DNA of 64,000 nt from Punica granatum (taxonomy: Eukaryota; Streptophyta; Magnoliopsida; Myrtales; Lythraceae): contig NW_022204065.1 in the NCBI RefSeq assembly GCF_007655135.1, positions 1-64,000 on the forward strand. Reading direction: 5' to 3'. The notes beneath the pieces were generated by a model, which saw only the letters and a program-made list of their open reading frames with translations, was not told the DNA's origin and made no database searches. Position numbers and translations under genes: made by a program. This document shows, piece after piece, positions 34,466 to 46,265 of this stretch; position 1 is the first letter of the stretch, and every line of letters begins with the position of its first letter.

Positions 34466-35397
34466 GAATTATTACTTATAAAGAAAAGGTAATAAATTAT
34501 ATTCAACATTGTGAACTTATCATAAAAATTACAAATTAATAAATAATCCTACAAGTATAGTGATCTTATCATATTGATGATTTTATCCCTCCTTCCTCAT
34601 CTCACTATCTTGTAATCTCTTTCTAATTGTCCATGTATTATTTCTAGATCCTAATTCTTTTTACATGCAGTAAATGATTTTAGCACCTCAAGATCTTTAA
34701 TATTATAAATTTTAAATAAATAAATAAATAAAAGTAAAATTCTCATGCAAACTTGAAAAATAACGAAAAGAGGAGTTGGAGAATATACTTACAACTATAG
34801 ATGATTGAGTGGAAAAATTACACCTCAAAATTTGCTATAAATAAAAATAAATAAATAAATAAATAAAGCAAATATGTTACAAGTATGGATAAGCAAATGG
34901 AAAAAGCCCAAGGATAACTAAATGGAAAAATGCCCTTAACTCGGGAAGATTTACAAATAATATATAGATTTATTCAAATTTTATTAGAGAAAGAAAATTA
35001 GGGAATTGTTGAGTGAGGAAATTTTTTTTTTCCTTGACATGATCTATGGCCATATATGTTACATATTCATAAAAAAAATATAACGAAATATTTTATAATC
35101 TATAAAAAATCAATTTTCTTAATAGTTATAATATGTATGAAGATTTCCCAAACATCGGCCTACACCTGTCGGAATTGATGAAAATGCATAAGGTGCTGAA
35201 GTGGATGAAACGCTTTTTCGTCACAGGAGGAACAAACTGTTAACACTCGATTTTTCGCAGGTTTCCATAAAGTGGGTCAGCCGGTTTTGTCCGGTTCTCC
35301 TATGATATGAGGGATTAAAATCGACCCGATATGAAGAATATATCCAGGTATGATGGTTTATTTGTGGAGGATGCTAACCCAACGGAACAGTCTTAAG
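34466..35397. other. AT-rich DNA and Tat-type gypsy 3' end, unit 2
   Basis: Colinear with 18395-19325. (AAAT)n-like runs lie at about 34715 and 34845. The Tat LTR start TGTTAACACTCGATTTTT lies at 35238. No gene. Confidence 0.5.
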
Positions 35398-35748
35398 CAT
35401 GGTTGTTGAAATCGTGATTTGAATCATACAATCTTACGATTCTACGATTCAAGGGGTGACTAGCGATTCCGATTCCATGGTATGAATCGCAAAGGTAGAA
35501 TCGCGATTCGAATCACAGAATCGTAGAATCGGTCCATTCCAGTTTTAACCCAAAGTTGTATGCAAAGAAAGATGATTTCAAGAAAGGACAAACCAAGAAG
35601 AAGTTAGGGGGGAAAATCAACTTCCCATACATGATCCATGATCACGGTACTATATCAATTTTCATTGGTGGTTGTTATAGTGGGAGTGCTATTTTGTGAA
35701 GACTAAGCACAGATTTTGATGAACGAAGTAGGAAACAACAAGATTTAT

Positions 35749-36200
35749 TGATGCGGCAGAAGACGTGGCAAATCGGTATCTCGAGAAAAACAGGTTCTGA
35801 CGATCCTGTCTTGAGGGAAAGGGCCTCCAGAGCACAACTCACACCATTGGCTGTGACAAGACGAGATTTAGGCCGAATTCCATCGTTTAGGGCCTCAACG
35901 GGCATTTTTATGTTATTTGGGCGTTTTTACAATTTTATGAAAAGTTTCTGTTTTTCGTGTAATTTAGGCGTTTTAATTCCTATTTAAGCATCGTAAAACC
36001 CTAGGGTTTGATAGTTTTGTCTTTTGATCAATTAATAAAAATTGGAACTTTTGTGCTCGTTGCCCAATTCTAGAATTTGATTCGAGTAGGATGCCAATTT
36101 CCTAGGAATTCGAAGAATCAATAGGGATTGAAGGTCGTAGTTCTGATATTCTGCGGAATCAACGGATCTGTAATAGGTTACTCGCATGTATGCTGCGTCA
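35749..36200 (+). repeat. 5' LTR of the gene-capturing element
   Basis: 452 bases. It contains AAACCCTAGGGTTTG and ends TGCTGCGTCA next to the primer-binding site. Confidence 0.8.
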
Positions 36201-36202
36201 GT

Positions 36203-36214
36203 TGGTATCAAAGC
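36203..36214 (+). other. Primer-binding site of the gene-capturing element
   Basis: TGGTATCAAAGC, one mismatch from the initiator tRNA-Met site TGGTATCAGAGC, two bases after the LTR end. Confidence 0.75.
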
Positions 36215-36236
36215 TGCGTTCTTTCTTGGATCAACG

Positions 36237-36392
36237 ATGCCGCCTCGAAGAACAGCTAATCAACGTCGTGTTGCGGAGGAGATCAAACTGAATCGAAGGA
36301 TCAAGCATATCATTGATACCCGGCTGGTGGTAGCGTTGGAGCGTAGGCTGGACGTGGTTGTGGATCGCCTAGCCGAGAAGATGGAGGGCTGA
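36237..36392 (+). CDS. Gag N-terminal fragment of the gene-capturing element
   Basis: A 51-codon frame beginning MPPRRTANQRRV, with the heptad-like stretch VALERRLDVVVDRLAEKMEG. Starts of this kind (MPPRR followed by a short helical region) are common in plant gypsy gag proteins. It ends at a TGA just before the next ORF. The frame is also open upstream into the LTR, but ATG 36237 fits a gag start best. Confidence 0.5.
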   Translation: MPPRRTANQRRVAEEIKLNRRIKHIIDTRLVVALERRLDVVVDRLAEKMEG

Positions 36393-36404
36393 TGGAGGCC
36401 CGGC

Positions 36405-36995
36405 ATGAGGTCGACCCGAGGAGGCAAACGAGTCACTAATCTGACTGCTGACTTGGAGGATGTCGAGTATGATTCCTATTCTGAAGGGGACGCAAATATA
36501 TTTATTGAAGAGGATCCATCTGATGACGCATTTTTTTTAGCAGGAGGCGATGGAGAGCTCAAATTCGACGAGAATGATGAGGGACATGACGAGGGTTATG
36601 ACGAGAACTGGAAATTCGATGAATTTAAGGGGAATGATGTGGGTGTCTTTGCTTCTGTGAAGTATGATGAGGACGACAAGGAGGCTGATGCGGTTTGGGA
36701 GGCCATTGACAAGAGGATGGACTCACAAAGAAAAGATAGGAGGGAGGCGAGGGTGAAGCAGGAAATTGAGAAGTACAGTGCCTTGAATCAACAAATGAGG
36801 ACGAGGATGTCAGATGTCTCTATCGAACCAATCACTACGGTAGAGTATTTTGAGTCAGAATTTTTTCCAATCATCCATTCTGGAGCATTGGCTAACATCG
36901 GTTTCCGGTCAAGTATGGAAGATGTGTATGTTTGTGTGGATAATATTATCTCTGGACTCCTAGGGCAAATTCGAGCTCGAATTCTCTCCACCTAA
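36405..36995 (+). CDS. Chimeric ORF: gag tail, PRP6/STA1-like fragment, PP2C-like fragment
   Basis: 196 residues in one open frame. Residues 1-45 (RGGKRVTNLTADLEDVEYDS and the acidic run after it) look like element-derived gag linker. Residues about 62-128 (KFDEFKGNDVGVFASVKYDE, then DKEADAVWEAIDKRMD and RKDRREARVKQEIEKY) closely resemble the N-terminal region of PRP6-type splicing factors, called STA1 in plants. Residues about 150-182 (FPIIHSGALANIGFRSSMED, then VYVCVDN) resemble the first motif of PP2C protein phosphatases, including the metal-site region around MED. Neither domain is complete, so enzymatic function is unlikely. The frame has stayed open for 591 bases, either by chance or by recent origin. 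Transcription and translation are unknown. Confidence 0.6.
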   Translation: MRSTRGGKRVTNLTADLEDVEYDSYSEGDANIFIEEDPSDDAFFLAGGDGELKFDENDEGHDEGYDENWKFDEFKGNDVGVFASVKYDEDDKEADAVWEAIDKRMDSQRKDRREARVKQEIEKYSALNQQMRTRMSDVSIEPITTVEYFESEFFPIIHSGALANIGFRSSMEDVYVCVDNIISGLLGQIRARILST

Positions 36996-37002
36996 GGGAG
37001 AA
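36992..37002 (+). other. Polypurine tract of the gene-capturing element
   Basis: CTAAGGGAGAA lies directly before the TG start of the second LTR, where plus-strand priming would occur. Confidence 0.6.
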
Positions 37003-37456
37003 TGATACAGCAGAAGACGTGGCAAATCGGTATCTCAAGAAAAACATGTTCTGACGACCCTGTCTCAAGGGAAATAGCCTCCAAAGCACAACTCACATCC
37101 CTTGGCTGTGAAAAGATGAAATTTAGGCCAAATTCCATCGTTTAGGGCCTCAAACAGGCATTTTTATGTTATTTGGGTATTTTTGCAATTTTAGGAAAAG
37201 TTTATGTCTTTTGTGTAATTTAGGCGTTTTAATTCCTATTTAAGCATTGTAAAACCCTAGCGTTTGATAGTTTTGTCTTTTGATCAATTAATAAAAATTA
37301 AAACTTTTGTGCTCTTTGCCCAATTCTCGGATTTGATTTGAGTTGGATGCCAATTTCCTAGGAATTCAAAAAATCAATAGGGATTGAAGGTCGTAATTCC
37401 GGTATTCTGCGGAATCAACGGATCTGTGACAGGTTACTCGCGTGTACGCTGCGTCA
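37003..37456 (+). repeat. 3' LTR of the gene-capturing element
   Basis: 454 bases, TGATACAGCAG to GCTGCGTCA, aligned end to end with 35749-36200 with scattered substitutions. Confidence 0.8.
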
Positions 37457-37640
37457 CTTATCATTTGATGTTTACTTCTACTATATCTGACATGAGATTT
37501 AGTATATATCTGTATATGTTGTTTTTTTTTAAATTACAGATAGAATCTTACGATTCACGATTCGATTCTACGATTCACGATTCCACAACCCTCGACCGAT
37601 TCTAGGTAGAGTCACGATTCTGACAATCTTGGTCTTAAGC

Positions 37641-38360
37641 CTAGTGAGTGAGAATTAGAGTAGCTCGAATCAAGAGGCCCAGCCCAACAACAGGGTCGGT
37701 CGGCTCAATTGGAGAGAGCCGAACGGTCTACTTATAGGGTCGGTTGCCCTTGTGTTCTGGACTGGTTGTCTCAGTTGGTACCAATTGTCGGCTTGATCCA
37801 ATCCCAAGCATGAAAGTATTAAATTGGTCTGACCCTGTTTTTGGTTAAATTGGCCACTCCGATTTTCCTTCCCTTCAGATCAACTATCTCTTGGGTACTT
37901 ACTAGTGGTTTCAAATATGTAAAATCAATTATATAAAATGAATTAGTTTCATAATTTAAAATCAACCTTTATCGAGAACAAGCACAATTTTCCAAAATTA
38001 CATTGTAGGTGCAAAAAACCGGTCATCTAGATTCCAACGGTCTAGATCGAACTGTGGCTTTTATCTCGTTAAAAATAAACTCCCAGAAAGCCTCACATGT
38101 GCACTCCAACACCTTGGGATAATCATCAAGATCATCTCGTGGTCCCTTCAGTTTAGTATAATGGACAATGATAAAAACATTACCTTTCTCAAGTCGACAA
38201 ATTTCATTCTTCAAATGATGAATTCTCTGCGCATTGCCTTACGAGTAGCGCCCTTTAGCTCATTCCACATCTAGAGTGCATTGTCGACATATGTGAGACT
38301 TGCCTGCAGATTCTTGTCCAGGGAATTATACATCCAAGCAAGTATCTTATTATTGCACAT
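37641..38360 (-). pseudogene. Copia gag remnant, left part, unit 2
   Basis: Counterpart of 19318-20048. The minus strand keeps KLKGPRDDLDDYPKVLECTC (about 38100-38170). Broken by stops. Confidence 0.6.
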
Positions 38361-41300
38361 ATTATTGTTAGACTAGCGAGTCGAATCGTAGAATCGCGCT
38401 ATTATGCAATTCACAGGGGACTAGCGGTTTCAATTTCACTCCGAGAATCGAAGTCTTAGAATCGTGGTAGAATAGCGTCCGACTGGATTTTTTAGCCTAA
38501 TTTTTTGTTTTGAGCCTAAAGCTGCCCAACTGGATTTTTTTTTCCTCTTCTACTGATTGACGAATGAATGGAGAATCGACTCCTAACTTCCGAGCCCTAT
38601 CGAAGTCTCGAAGAAAGAAAAGACTCCAACCCTAGCTTATCTCATCGCTCAAATCTTGCCTTCTCCTGTTGAAATTGCTTTCATCCCCTGCTCGAATGGT
38701 CGATTGTAATCTTTGTCTTGCCTCATTTAGTTGAAATTGCCAATTGTAATAGTTGTCCTTCGAGTACTTTTGTGTGCTGCTATTTGTTTCGAGCTCTCCG
38801 CTGCTGCTTTGCTATGCATTGATGATGTTGGTGTTGGCGATGTGTACGAACCCGAATGTGGACTCTCGTCGGGACCCACATGCGCGCGACCTGAAATCGG
38901 CGACTTGGGAGTGTCTACCTTCCCATGGGGACTCGTGACGGACACGCGTGAGAAGGAGTCGCCACTTATCATTTTACGACTCGTAGGTCGAGGGCGGATA
39001 AGTTACCCTAGTCTAGGGTTACGGAACACCTAGTTGTTGTTAAGGCATTGGTCTGTGCGGAATCGGAAAGTCCGGGTTCAGGGGTTCATATTACGTGCGG
39101 GCCTATATCCCGCACGCCCTTTCGGTACTTTGGTTTACTATGCTTGCATTTCATTTTATTTACCGCATGAATTAGGGTGCACTCGACTCGCACGTTTAGA
39201 CACCGTGAATTCGGTGAGTTAAACGATGTCGAGAAAAAAGTAAGCTTGCATGTCGGGGAATGGGTTCACTATCTTTCGTTACAGTTCATCGAACCATTAT
39301 GGTTGACTCCCTGCATGAATCGAAAACCACGAACTTCGGGATTTACTTTCCTCTGAACAAACGTTGAATCGATTCGATTAATTCGACTCTCGAACCGTTC
39401 GCTCACTGAATGGGATTCTTACAATAATTAAAGTAAAAATAAATCCTTACAATGTGCTCTCATAATAAATACAATAAATTACAAATTACAAATGATTGAA
39501 TCCCATTTGGTTCGCTTTCGGTTAATATTATGCTCGACTCACCGTGAGTTTAGGAAATAACCGAAAAATGCAATTCAGTGGGCTCTTAGTGAATAGGGCG
39601 TCGAACCCTATGAGTGATGATTAAGGCGTTGGACCCTGTGATCGATGATTAGGGCGTTGAACCCTAATATTATTCGGCCTAGGGATCAGGCTAGACCCGC
39701 ATGACAAGCAAGTGATGAAAGATAACACGCAGCAGGTAATAACAGATAAGGTGTTTGTTATTATCGAGTGTACGTGTTTTAACAAATTGTTGATCCGGGG
39801 TATTTTGGCATGCAAATCCTACCCTAGACAAACAAGCACGTGCCAATGTTTTAGCATTCGGCCTTATTTTGAGAACTTGACAAAGAGAGTTAAATCTCGT
39901 ATGTGTGGATTGCTTTTACAGTTATTCTGTATTGTGACACTGAAATACCACTGAATTAACCAAACTCGTGTTTTGACTCTAGATTTGGAACATAGAGTTC
40001 CCCTAACCATTGTCTAGCATTTAGTTAGATCGAGTGAATGATTAATCAGGATTTTCCATATTTTGTGACAAGATAACCGATCAAGTTACCTGAGTCTATG
40101 ATAAGATGATAGAAACTCATCAGTTATATAAGAAGAAGCTATGCAGATGAACCTGCACCTGAACAAGTAGCCCGTTCCTATTCCGTACTGTAGTGTTTCC
40201 GTCATGCTAACCCTAGGGGTGTCGCTGAATTGTGAAAAGATGATTTTGCTCTTTATTTGAAATTTGTTTTCAGAAAAGGGGAAACATCGCAGTGCGAGCC
40301 ACCTCGGCCTGTAGCCGGTGTCAATCAATTCCTTGGATCGTCCAGGGTTGTGCAAGAACCCCGAAAAAGCCAAAGAACCGATCGATCTGCCCGGAAGTGA
40401 TCTAGAAAGATCTTCTGTATCTTGACTTGAGTTACCTGAATTCAGGTGAAAACTCAAGTTAAGACACAGAACTTTCCAAACGTCCATACTACATCGGACC
40501 GCGCTTTTCGGGTTTTGAAATTGACAGGTTTGAAAAGGGTACTAACGTCATTTGACAATTCATCGACGCGAGTTATTAATTAATGGCCAATTCATGCAAG
40601 CTTTGTTAGTGTGAAGTAGGTTTAATCATGTGAGCATCCCGATTAATCCGTTTGTGGATTATTGCTTAAAATTAAATGCTGAATGCAGTAAATGTGCGGG
40701 TTACAAACAATCAGACAGATCATGTATTGACCCACTGAATGAAGTCTGAGTACCCAAAATGCTCAATTTGATGAAAACAATTCATGACACGGCGACCAAA
40801 ACAGGTCCAAGAAGGTTGAGGATAATTTGGTCAAAATGACCAAAATACCCTTGGGACCCAAATGGCTCCGAAAGAGTCACCGATACATGAATTCATGCAT
40901 GTTTTGTTTGGAAAAGACATTTTCATGCGAGGTTCTCGATATAAATGAACTTGCAAAATTACACGAAATCCGAAAAGCGGACTTAAAACAGGAAGAGGAA
41001 GCCTCATGGAACCCAAATAGCTCCGTAAGACTCTCGGCCAATTCTCCTTGGAGAAAGCCGAGAAGTATCATGGCTTGTATTAGATTCCACGAGTTTTTCC
41101 CGTCTTGTTTTGAATCGTTTCTCGCATGCTCAAGCGTTAAACGCGATGAGTAACACGATTTAACAAAAGCCGGTATCGTCATGAGTTTGAAAAGCGCATT
41201 CAAGCACACAAACATGCACAAACATGTTATTTAAGGAATCGATAACACGATACCGACTTCATGGATGCGGGAAAAACAATAAAACTCGGGAAACAATTTA

Positions 41301-44300
41301 AATTGGGGCAAAGGAATCCGGACTTGACCCGAAAAGGTCAAGAATGCTCTCGGTTACCTCATGGAGAGGTTAACCCGAAGATCTCGGCTTTTCCGGGTAG
41401 GGATGATTTCCTCAACTTTGATTTAAATATTTCCCGACATGCTAGCACGTTAAACGATGATAAACATGCATGGTGCAATAAGAAAATTGCATAAAATTAA
41501 AGTTCGGAATTAAAATCATTCTTAAAACCCCTTTAAACTCCATAAACACAACAATATTGTAAAAGTCCTAACTCCTCTAAGTCGGGAATGGTCATACCTA
41601 GTCCCAAGATGCGGGATGGGACCTTCAAGAGTCGGGTTGGACAGTTGGTGGGTCGGGTTTGGGCTGTTTTCCGTTGAACAGACCCGAATGGCACCGAACA
41701 GACCCGAATGGCACCAAACAAACCCGGCTGGAACACTGGACAGACCCAACTGGCACAAGTCGGGTCGGACGTCGCCACGGAGGCTCCCGATGAAATTTTG
41801 AGGCAAGGTCGGCGGGGCTTGGGTAGCCAAGGAATCCCTCTAGGTGACCATGGTAGTCGTTTGATTCTAGAGTAGTCGGGTCGACCCGCACAGTCCTGCA
41901 AAAATCACCGAAAACAGAGCACGTCTGGAAACTGGCTCGACTAGGTAATTTTCGGGTCGGAATTCATAACGGTGGATTCCGATGGACTTTTTGAGCAAGG
42001 ACAATGGCTCCTGACTCCTAACGGACCCCCGGAGGTGATAGAGGTGGTCATTCGTCGAAAAGGGTCACGGATCGACCCGATCTACAAGAAAACCGCACAG
42101 ACAGTCAGAAACGCCGACCCGACTGAGCAGTTTTCGGGTCAGAATTCATAACGGTGGATTCCGATGGGGTTTTGAGGTAAGGTCGGTGGCTCCCGACTCC
42201 TAATGGACCCCCAGAGGTGTTTGATGGGTTTTGACAGTTCAGACCGACTCGAAAAGGTGAGAAATCAGGGTTGGAAGTTTTGACCCGGCTGGGCCAAAAA
42301 ACTGGATTCGATTCTGTACTGAGCTGGCTCTCTGATTTAAAGGCTTCAAAGTTAAAATCTAACTTCGGAAATGGACTGAGGGGGTCGAAAAAATGTGGGA
42401 TATGAAGTTTGGTGAAGTTTAGATTTAAGTCGGGATGGATTCCGACTTAAGTCTTGAGTGTTTTGCTCGGTTTTTGGGTGGTTCTTGCTTGCTGCGATTT
42501 TGTTGGAGTTCTTGGGAGGTTGAGAGCATTTGTTTGAGTGAGAAATGCTAGAGAGAGAGTGCTTGAAGGTAAGTGATTGAGTTAATGACATTTGGACAAT
42601 ATATAGGAAAGCTTAAGTGCAAGATTAGTGAAGAAAAGTGCAATTAGGGCCATGGATTAGTGGAATCCGAATTTTTTAATCAAGATAGGGATGAAAACTT
42701 CTTCAAAATGCATTGATGAGGAAGAGCCAAATGCATTGATGAAGGTGGAGTGTTGAAGTGAAATGGTAGGCTTGATATTTTGAAGAAGGATAAGGCAAGT
42801 TGCATGGAGAAGATGCCAAGGAAATGGGCGGCAATGACAAGGGATAGGGCTGGTCATGGCTGACCCGTGGACCCCACAGGTTTGAGAGGAAGTTCGGGAC
42901 AAAGTTCAGGTCTCAATTGATCGCATGTTCGAGGTTCGTGGCTCAAACGAACGTCAAATTATCATTGCGCGTGTGAAAACGATTCAAACGAGCCCAAAAT
43001 CATCCGTTTTGCTCAAAAGGAAGATTCGTGTGATTTTTGGCTCGGAAGCCGGTTTTGCTTATTTCAGGAGATTGGAGCAAAGTTAGTCGTTTCTGAATGC
43101 GCATCTCATGTATGCATTCTGAATCGGTCGTTTTGACGTGCATTGTCGATCAGACTTAATAATTGACCCTTAAGCCGGTATTGTCAATGTGAAGCTGGAG
43201 ACGTCTTAAGAGTCCGAAGCCGAATTTCTCAGAATGCTTTCTAAGTTGCTCGGGTGAGCCGGAGATCGCTGTAACCTCTGTTTGTTGAGAACAAGGCTTG
43301 GAGGATTGAAAAACTGCATCTGAAACCTTGGAATGTTATTATGAGGGTTTAGATGGATTCTGCGATTTTGTTTGAGGATTTCACATTGAGCGTTGAGATA
43401 AGCGGCACTGGAATTACCAACCATCCGGCGTCAAGTTTCCATAAAAAGGACCTCCGGTTATGAATTTCCGTTAAAAACGATCTTTTCTACTCTTCGGAGG
43501 TCACTCGGGAAACCAAATGGGATTCTGCAGTCTGATTTGCCCAATTGCATACGTCCGCTGTAGTTTTCGAGGCAATTCATGGCTAACTTCGTTTGCCGAT
43601 GTTCCGTCAGATCAGTCTTTGGATATAGTTTTCCGTTGAAATGTATGCTTGATTTGTCGTTCGGAAGTCATTTGAAGAGTCTATGTGACTTTCGGAAGAC
43701 AATCTGAAGCAATGTTTATGCTCTGTATAATTGTTGGATGTGACTGTATCTGACATCGGGCATTAACTTTTCTCAGGTGAACCGGCATTTTTGGACTCCC
43801 ACTGAAAAATTGTCTGTATTCTGAAAGTTGCTCTGTATAGAGCAGATGAACTCCGAAATACGTTTGAAGATACTTTTCATCTGTTTGGGATCACGAGAGA
43901 TTTTTGGAGTCCAATATTGACTATTTTCTGATGGTCAAGCGAACCAGTAGAAAATAGCACTGTACGTGTTGTATTCTGAAAATGCCGGTTTGGATGTTGT
44001 TAAGGCTCTCTGTTTGCTCCATATGCCACTGGATGATTCCGTATATTCCTCTATCATGTGCTTGAATCATCTGCCTATCTCTGTTGACCTGAGAATGAAT
44101 AGCAATTTGCTGCTCTGTTGAGCCTTCTTCTATATCGATGTTCAAGTCATAGTTTGGGTCGCTGTTGGGTGGCATTGCCTGGACCGATGAATCAAAATGG
44201 GGTGCTGACACGATGAAGACTTGGATGACATTTGATCTATTTAATCATCCTATGTTATGTTAGCTTTTTATTCTATTTCGAGACTTTGAGTTATGAACTG

Positions 44301-44307
44301 TGATCTG

Positions 44308-44344
<37 letters not shown>

Positions 44345-44448
44345 TTTTATTTGAGGTAGAATCTTACGATTCACGATTCGAATTTACGATTCATGATTCC
44401 ACGACCCTCGACTGATTCTAGTTATAATTGCGAATCTAACAACCTTGG
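38361..44448. mobile_element. hAT-like element, unit 2 copy, split by a solo LTR
   Basis: Counterpart of 20049-20866. Its left part is 38361-38842 and its right part 44211-44448, ending AACCTTGG. The 8-base flanks TGCACAT and TTACACAT are compatible with a decayed target duplication. Confidence 0.5.
38843..44210 (-). mobile_element. 5.37-kb solo LTR, Tat/Ogre-like
   Basis: A complete insertion with a perfect 5-base duplication CGATG (38838-38842 and 44211-44215). On the minus strand it starts TGTCAGCACCCC and ends GGTTCGTACA, the TG...CA form of an LTR. The empty site is in unit 1 at about 20592. No gag or pol motif is seen, and no second copy of either end lies inside it, so it is a solo LTR rather than a short element. 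An internal TGGCGACTCC (minus strand, about 38960) resembles the tRNA-Arg primer site of Tat elements but lies inside the LTR, as in the related copy at 1-3509. Small ORFs within it are not credible genes. Confidence 0.8.
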
Positions 44449-45349
44449 TTACACATGTCCAAAGAATTAAATCAATTGATGATAGATCCGACATCTGCAA
44501 TGACCCATCAATGAACCATAATTTGTTCTTCGGTCAAAGGGCTCGCTTTGTTGCTCTGGCTCATGTCGGATAGTTATTGCCCATCATAATGGGCATAATG
44601 AGAATTTAACCAGCACTGTCCGAAGCATTAAGAAAATAAGGAGACGATGGAACTTCTCTTCAACCGATTTTCCTTTGTTTTCAAACATGGTGAGTCGAGA
44701 AACTAAGATAAGGAGCTTAACAGGGCATTTGGTGGGTGGGTTAGGAATGGAAGGGGTTAAGATAAGGGGAGAGTTGGAATTAGATGGGATTAGAATTGAA
44801 ATTGAGGTTTCAATTTTTTTTGTTTGGTTTGACCTCAGAATAGACTGGTATTTAGATATTATTAAAGATTAAATGACTCCTTTGAAATAAGATTATTTGT
44901 ATTTTTTAGATGAGACTTGTCAGATGTGGATCCGTGAGGTTCACGGCGTCACTTGACCGAGTTGGAATGCTTGTCGGGACTTGATCGAGCAAGAGAAACC
45001 GTCTCTCGCTCGAGATTGTCGGCTAAGTGACTTGGGAGGAGGTTTCCTTAAGTTTATGAGCCCTGAACGACCACATCGAACAGCATTGAGGCAGGAAGAC
45101 CTCATGGGCTCAGGGCAAGGCTCGCCCCAAGGAGCCTCGTGAGCTAAGGGTTTTGAGCCAAAGGCAACGGCCAAATCTCGTTGTTGACGTAAGAGATAGC
45201 CACAACGAGGCTAGATGATCCCTCTCCTCTCCGTGTTGATTCCGATCAGGAAGGCAGGTGGGAGCGATGGCCATACAAGTGCCTTGGATGGAGGCAAGAT
45301 GGTGGAAATTAAATCAATAATGGAGGGCATTTTGGACTTTGTGATAAAC
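44449..45349. other. Copia gag remnant and host flank of the pararetrovirus, unit 2
   Basis: 44449-44690 is the right part of the copia gag remnant (minus strand, PKNKLWFIDGSLQM). 44720-45349 matches 21130-21683 and has no recognisable gene. Confidence 0.45.
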
Positions 45350-46195
45350 ACCAGCGTTAAAGGTAGTCTCTATCGTTCCTATGTGGGAATGTTGATACTC
45401 TAGGATTCTAGTGTCCAACAAAGCCATACAAGCCACAACGGACAGACCCTTCCTACCATAGTAACTAAGGGCAAGCCATATTGCATCGAAGTAGAGATAA
45501 GTGTATCCTTGGGAGATCCACTGTCGTGAAAACTCCGGAGGAATCCGCAGGGTCACGAATTGTTTAATTTCTAAGGCCTGAATAGGATGCTGATCATACC
45601 TCGTCGATTGAACATGTTCTTTGACTCGGTGAGGGGACTGTCGGATAAGATGTTGGATGCTTCTTATTGGAGAGAAAGCAGTTGGCTTTGAAAAGGTGGT
45701 GTATGGGTTCATAAGGGGTTGATCGGTAGAGGAAATCTTGTCATCCCCGTCGAGGTAGGAAACCTCATAGAGGGCATCTAGCTTATGGCCGAAAGACTTT
45801 CGAAATGGGTCTCAATAGAAGGGTAAATTACAAAAAAAAAACCCAAGTTTTATAAAAAGTTTCAATTTTGTCTTAAATTTTGTTTTGTAACAAAAAAATC
45901 ATAAGTTTTCTAAAATGTCTCAATAATGACCTCCGTTATAACTTCCGTCAATTTTTGCTGCTGATGGTGGGTCCCTTTAACAGTTCACGTAGGTCACACA
46001 TAGGTAAAAATTGACAGAAGTTATAACGGAGGTCATTTTTGAGACATTTTAGAAAACTTATGGTTTTTTTTGTTACACAACAAAATTTATGACAAAACTG
46101 AGACATTTTATAAAACTTGGGTTTTTTTTTGTAATTTACCCCTCAATAGAAAGAGTAACTTCAATTGTCTGGGGAGTTACAGAAGGAGTACTCAT
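45350..46195 (-). pseudogene. Pararetroviral ORF1 start and movement-protein N-terminal half, copy 2
   Basis: ORF1 starts MSTPSVTPQT at 46195 and is interrupted after about 16 codons by the MITE 45821-46141. Beyond it the frame carries LMNPYTTFSKPTAFSPIRSI and then the 30K movement-domain core: YLYFDAIWLALSYYGRKGLS, ALLDTRILEYQHSHIGTIET, ending NAG. The open part is 45314-45712; its last residues are host flank. Confidence 0.8.
45821..46141. mobile_element. Palindromic MITE inside viral ORF1, only in unit 2
   Basis: 321 bases with near-perfect inverted repeats over most of its length: ends GGGTAAATTACAAAA and TTTTGTAATTTACCC, inner ACCTCCGTTATAACTTC opposite GAAGTTATAACGGAGGT. It is flanked by a 10-base duplication CTCAATAGAA (45811-45820 and 46142-46151). 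The empty site in unit 1 is CTCAACAGAA at 22132-22141. The duplication length suggests the Mutator group. Confidence 0.85.
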
Positions 46196-46254
46196 GGTGT
46201 GAGAACTCTGGGCATCAGGGATAGAAATCTTCAATTATTCTAACAATAACCATT

Positions 46255-46265
46255 CTCTCATACTA
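46255..46265 (-). other. Degenerate viral primer-binding site, copy 2
   Basis: Minus strand TAGTATGAGAG, the equivalent of 22239-22251, in the leader 60 bases before the ORF1 ATG. Confidence 0.5.

Larger units (their letters stand above)
35749..37456 (+). mobile_element. Small LTR retroelement with captured host gene fragments
   Basis: Two LTRs of about 453 bases (35749-36200 and 37003-37456; starts TGATGCGGCAG and TGATACAGCAG, ends GCTGCGTCA) flank 802 internal bases. A primer-binding site TGGTATCAAAGC (36203-36214) follows the first LTR, and a purine tract AAGGGAGAA precedes the second. Flanking TTTAT and CTTAT may be the target duplication with one change. The interior has a gag-like N-terminus and then sequence resembling two unrelated host genes, with no protease, RT or integrase. 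The LTRs differ at many positions, so the insertion is not recent. Confidence 0.8.
35398..37631. mobile_element. hAT-like non-autonomous element carrying a nested LTR element, only in unit 2
   Basis: Flanked by a perfect 8-base duplication GTCTTAAG (35390-35397 and 37632-37639). Unit 1 has the single copy at 19318-19325. Inverted ends are CATGGTTGTTGAAATCG and, on the other strand, CAAGATTGTCAGAATCG. The interior has repeated GATTCTACGATTC words like the element at 20049-20866. Without the nested LTR element it is about 520 bases and non-coding. Confidence 0.65.

Noticed and set aside
36405..36995. A complete host PP2C or splicing-factor gene
   Set aside because: Only short parts of each domain are present, between LTRs and without introns or the rest of either protein.
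40086..43424. Several ORFs of 60-133 residues on both strands
   Set aside because: All inside the 5.37-kb solo LTR with no conserved domain.
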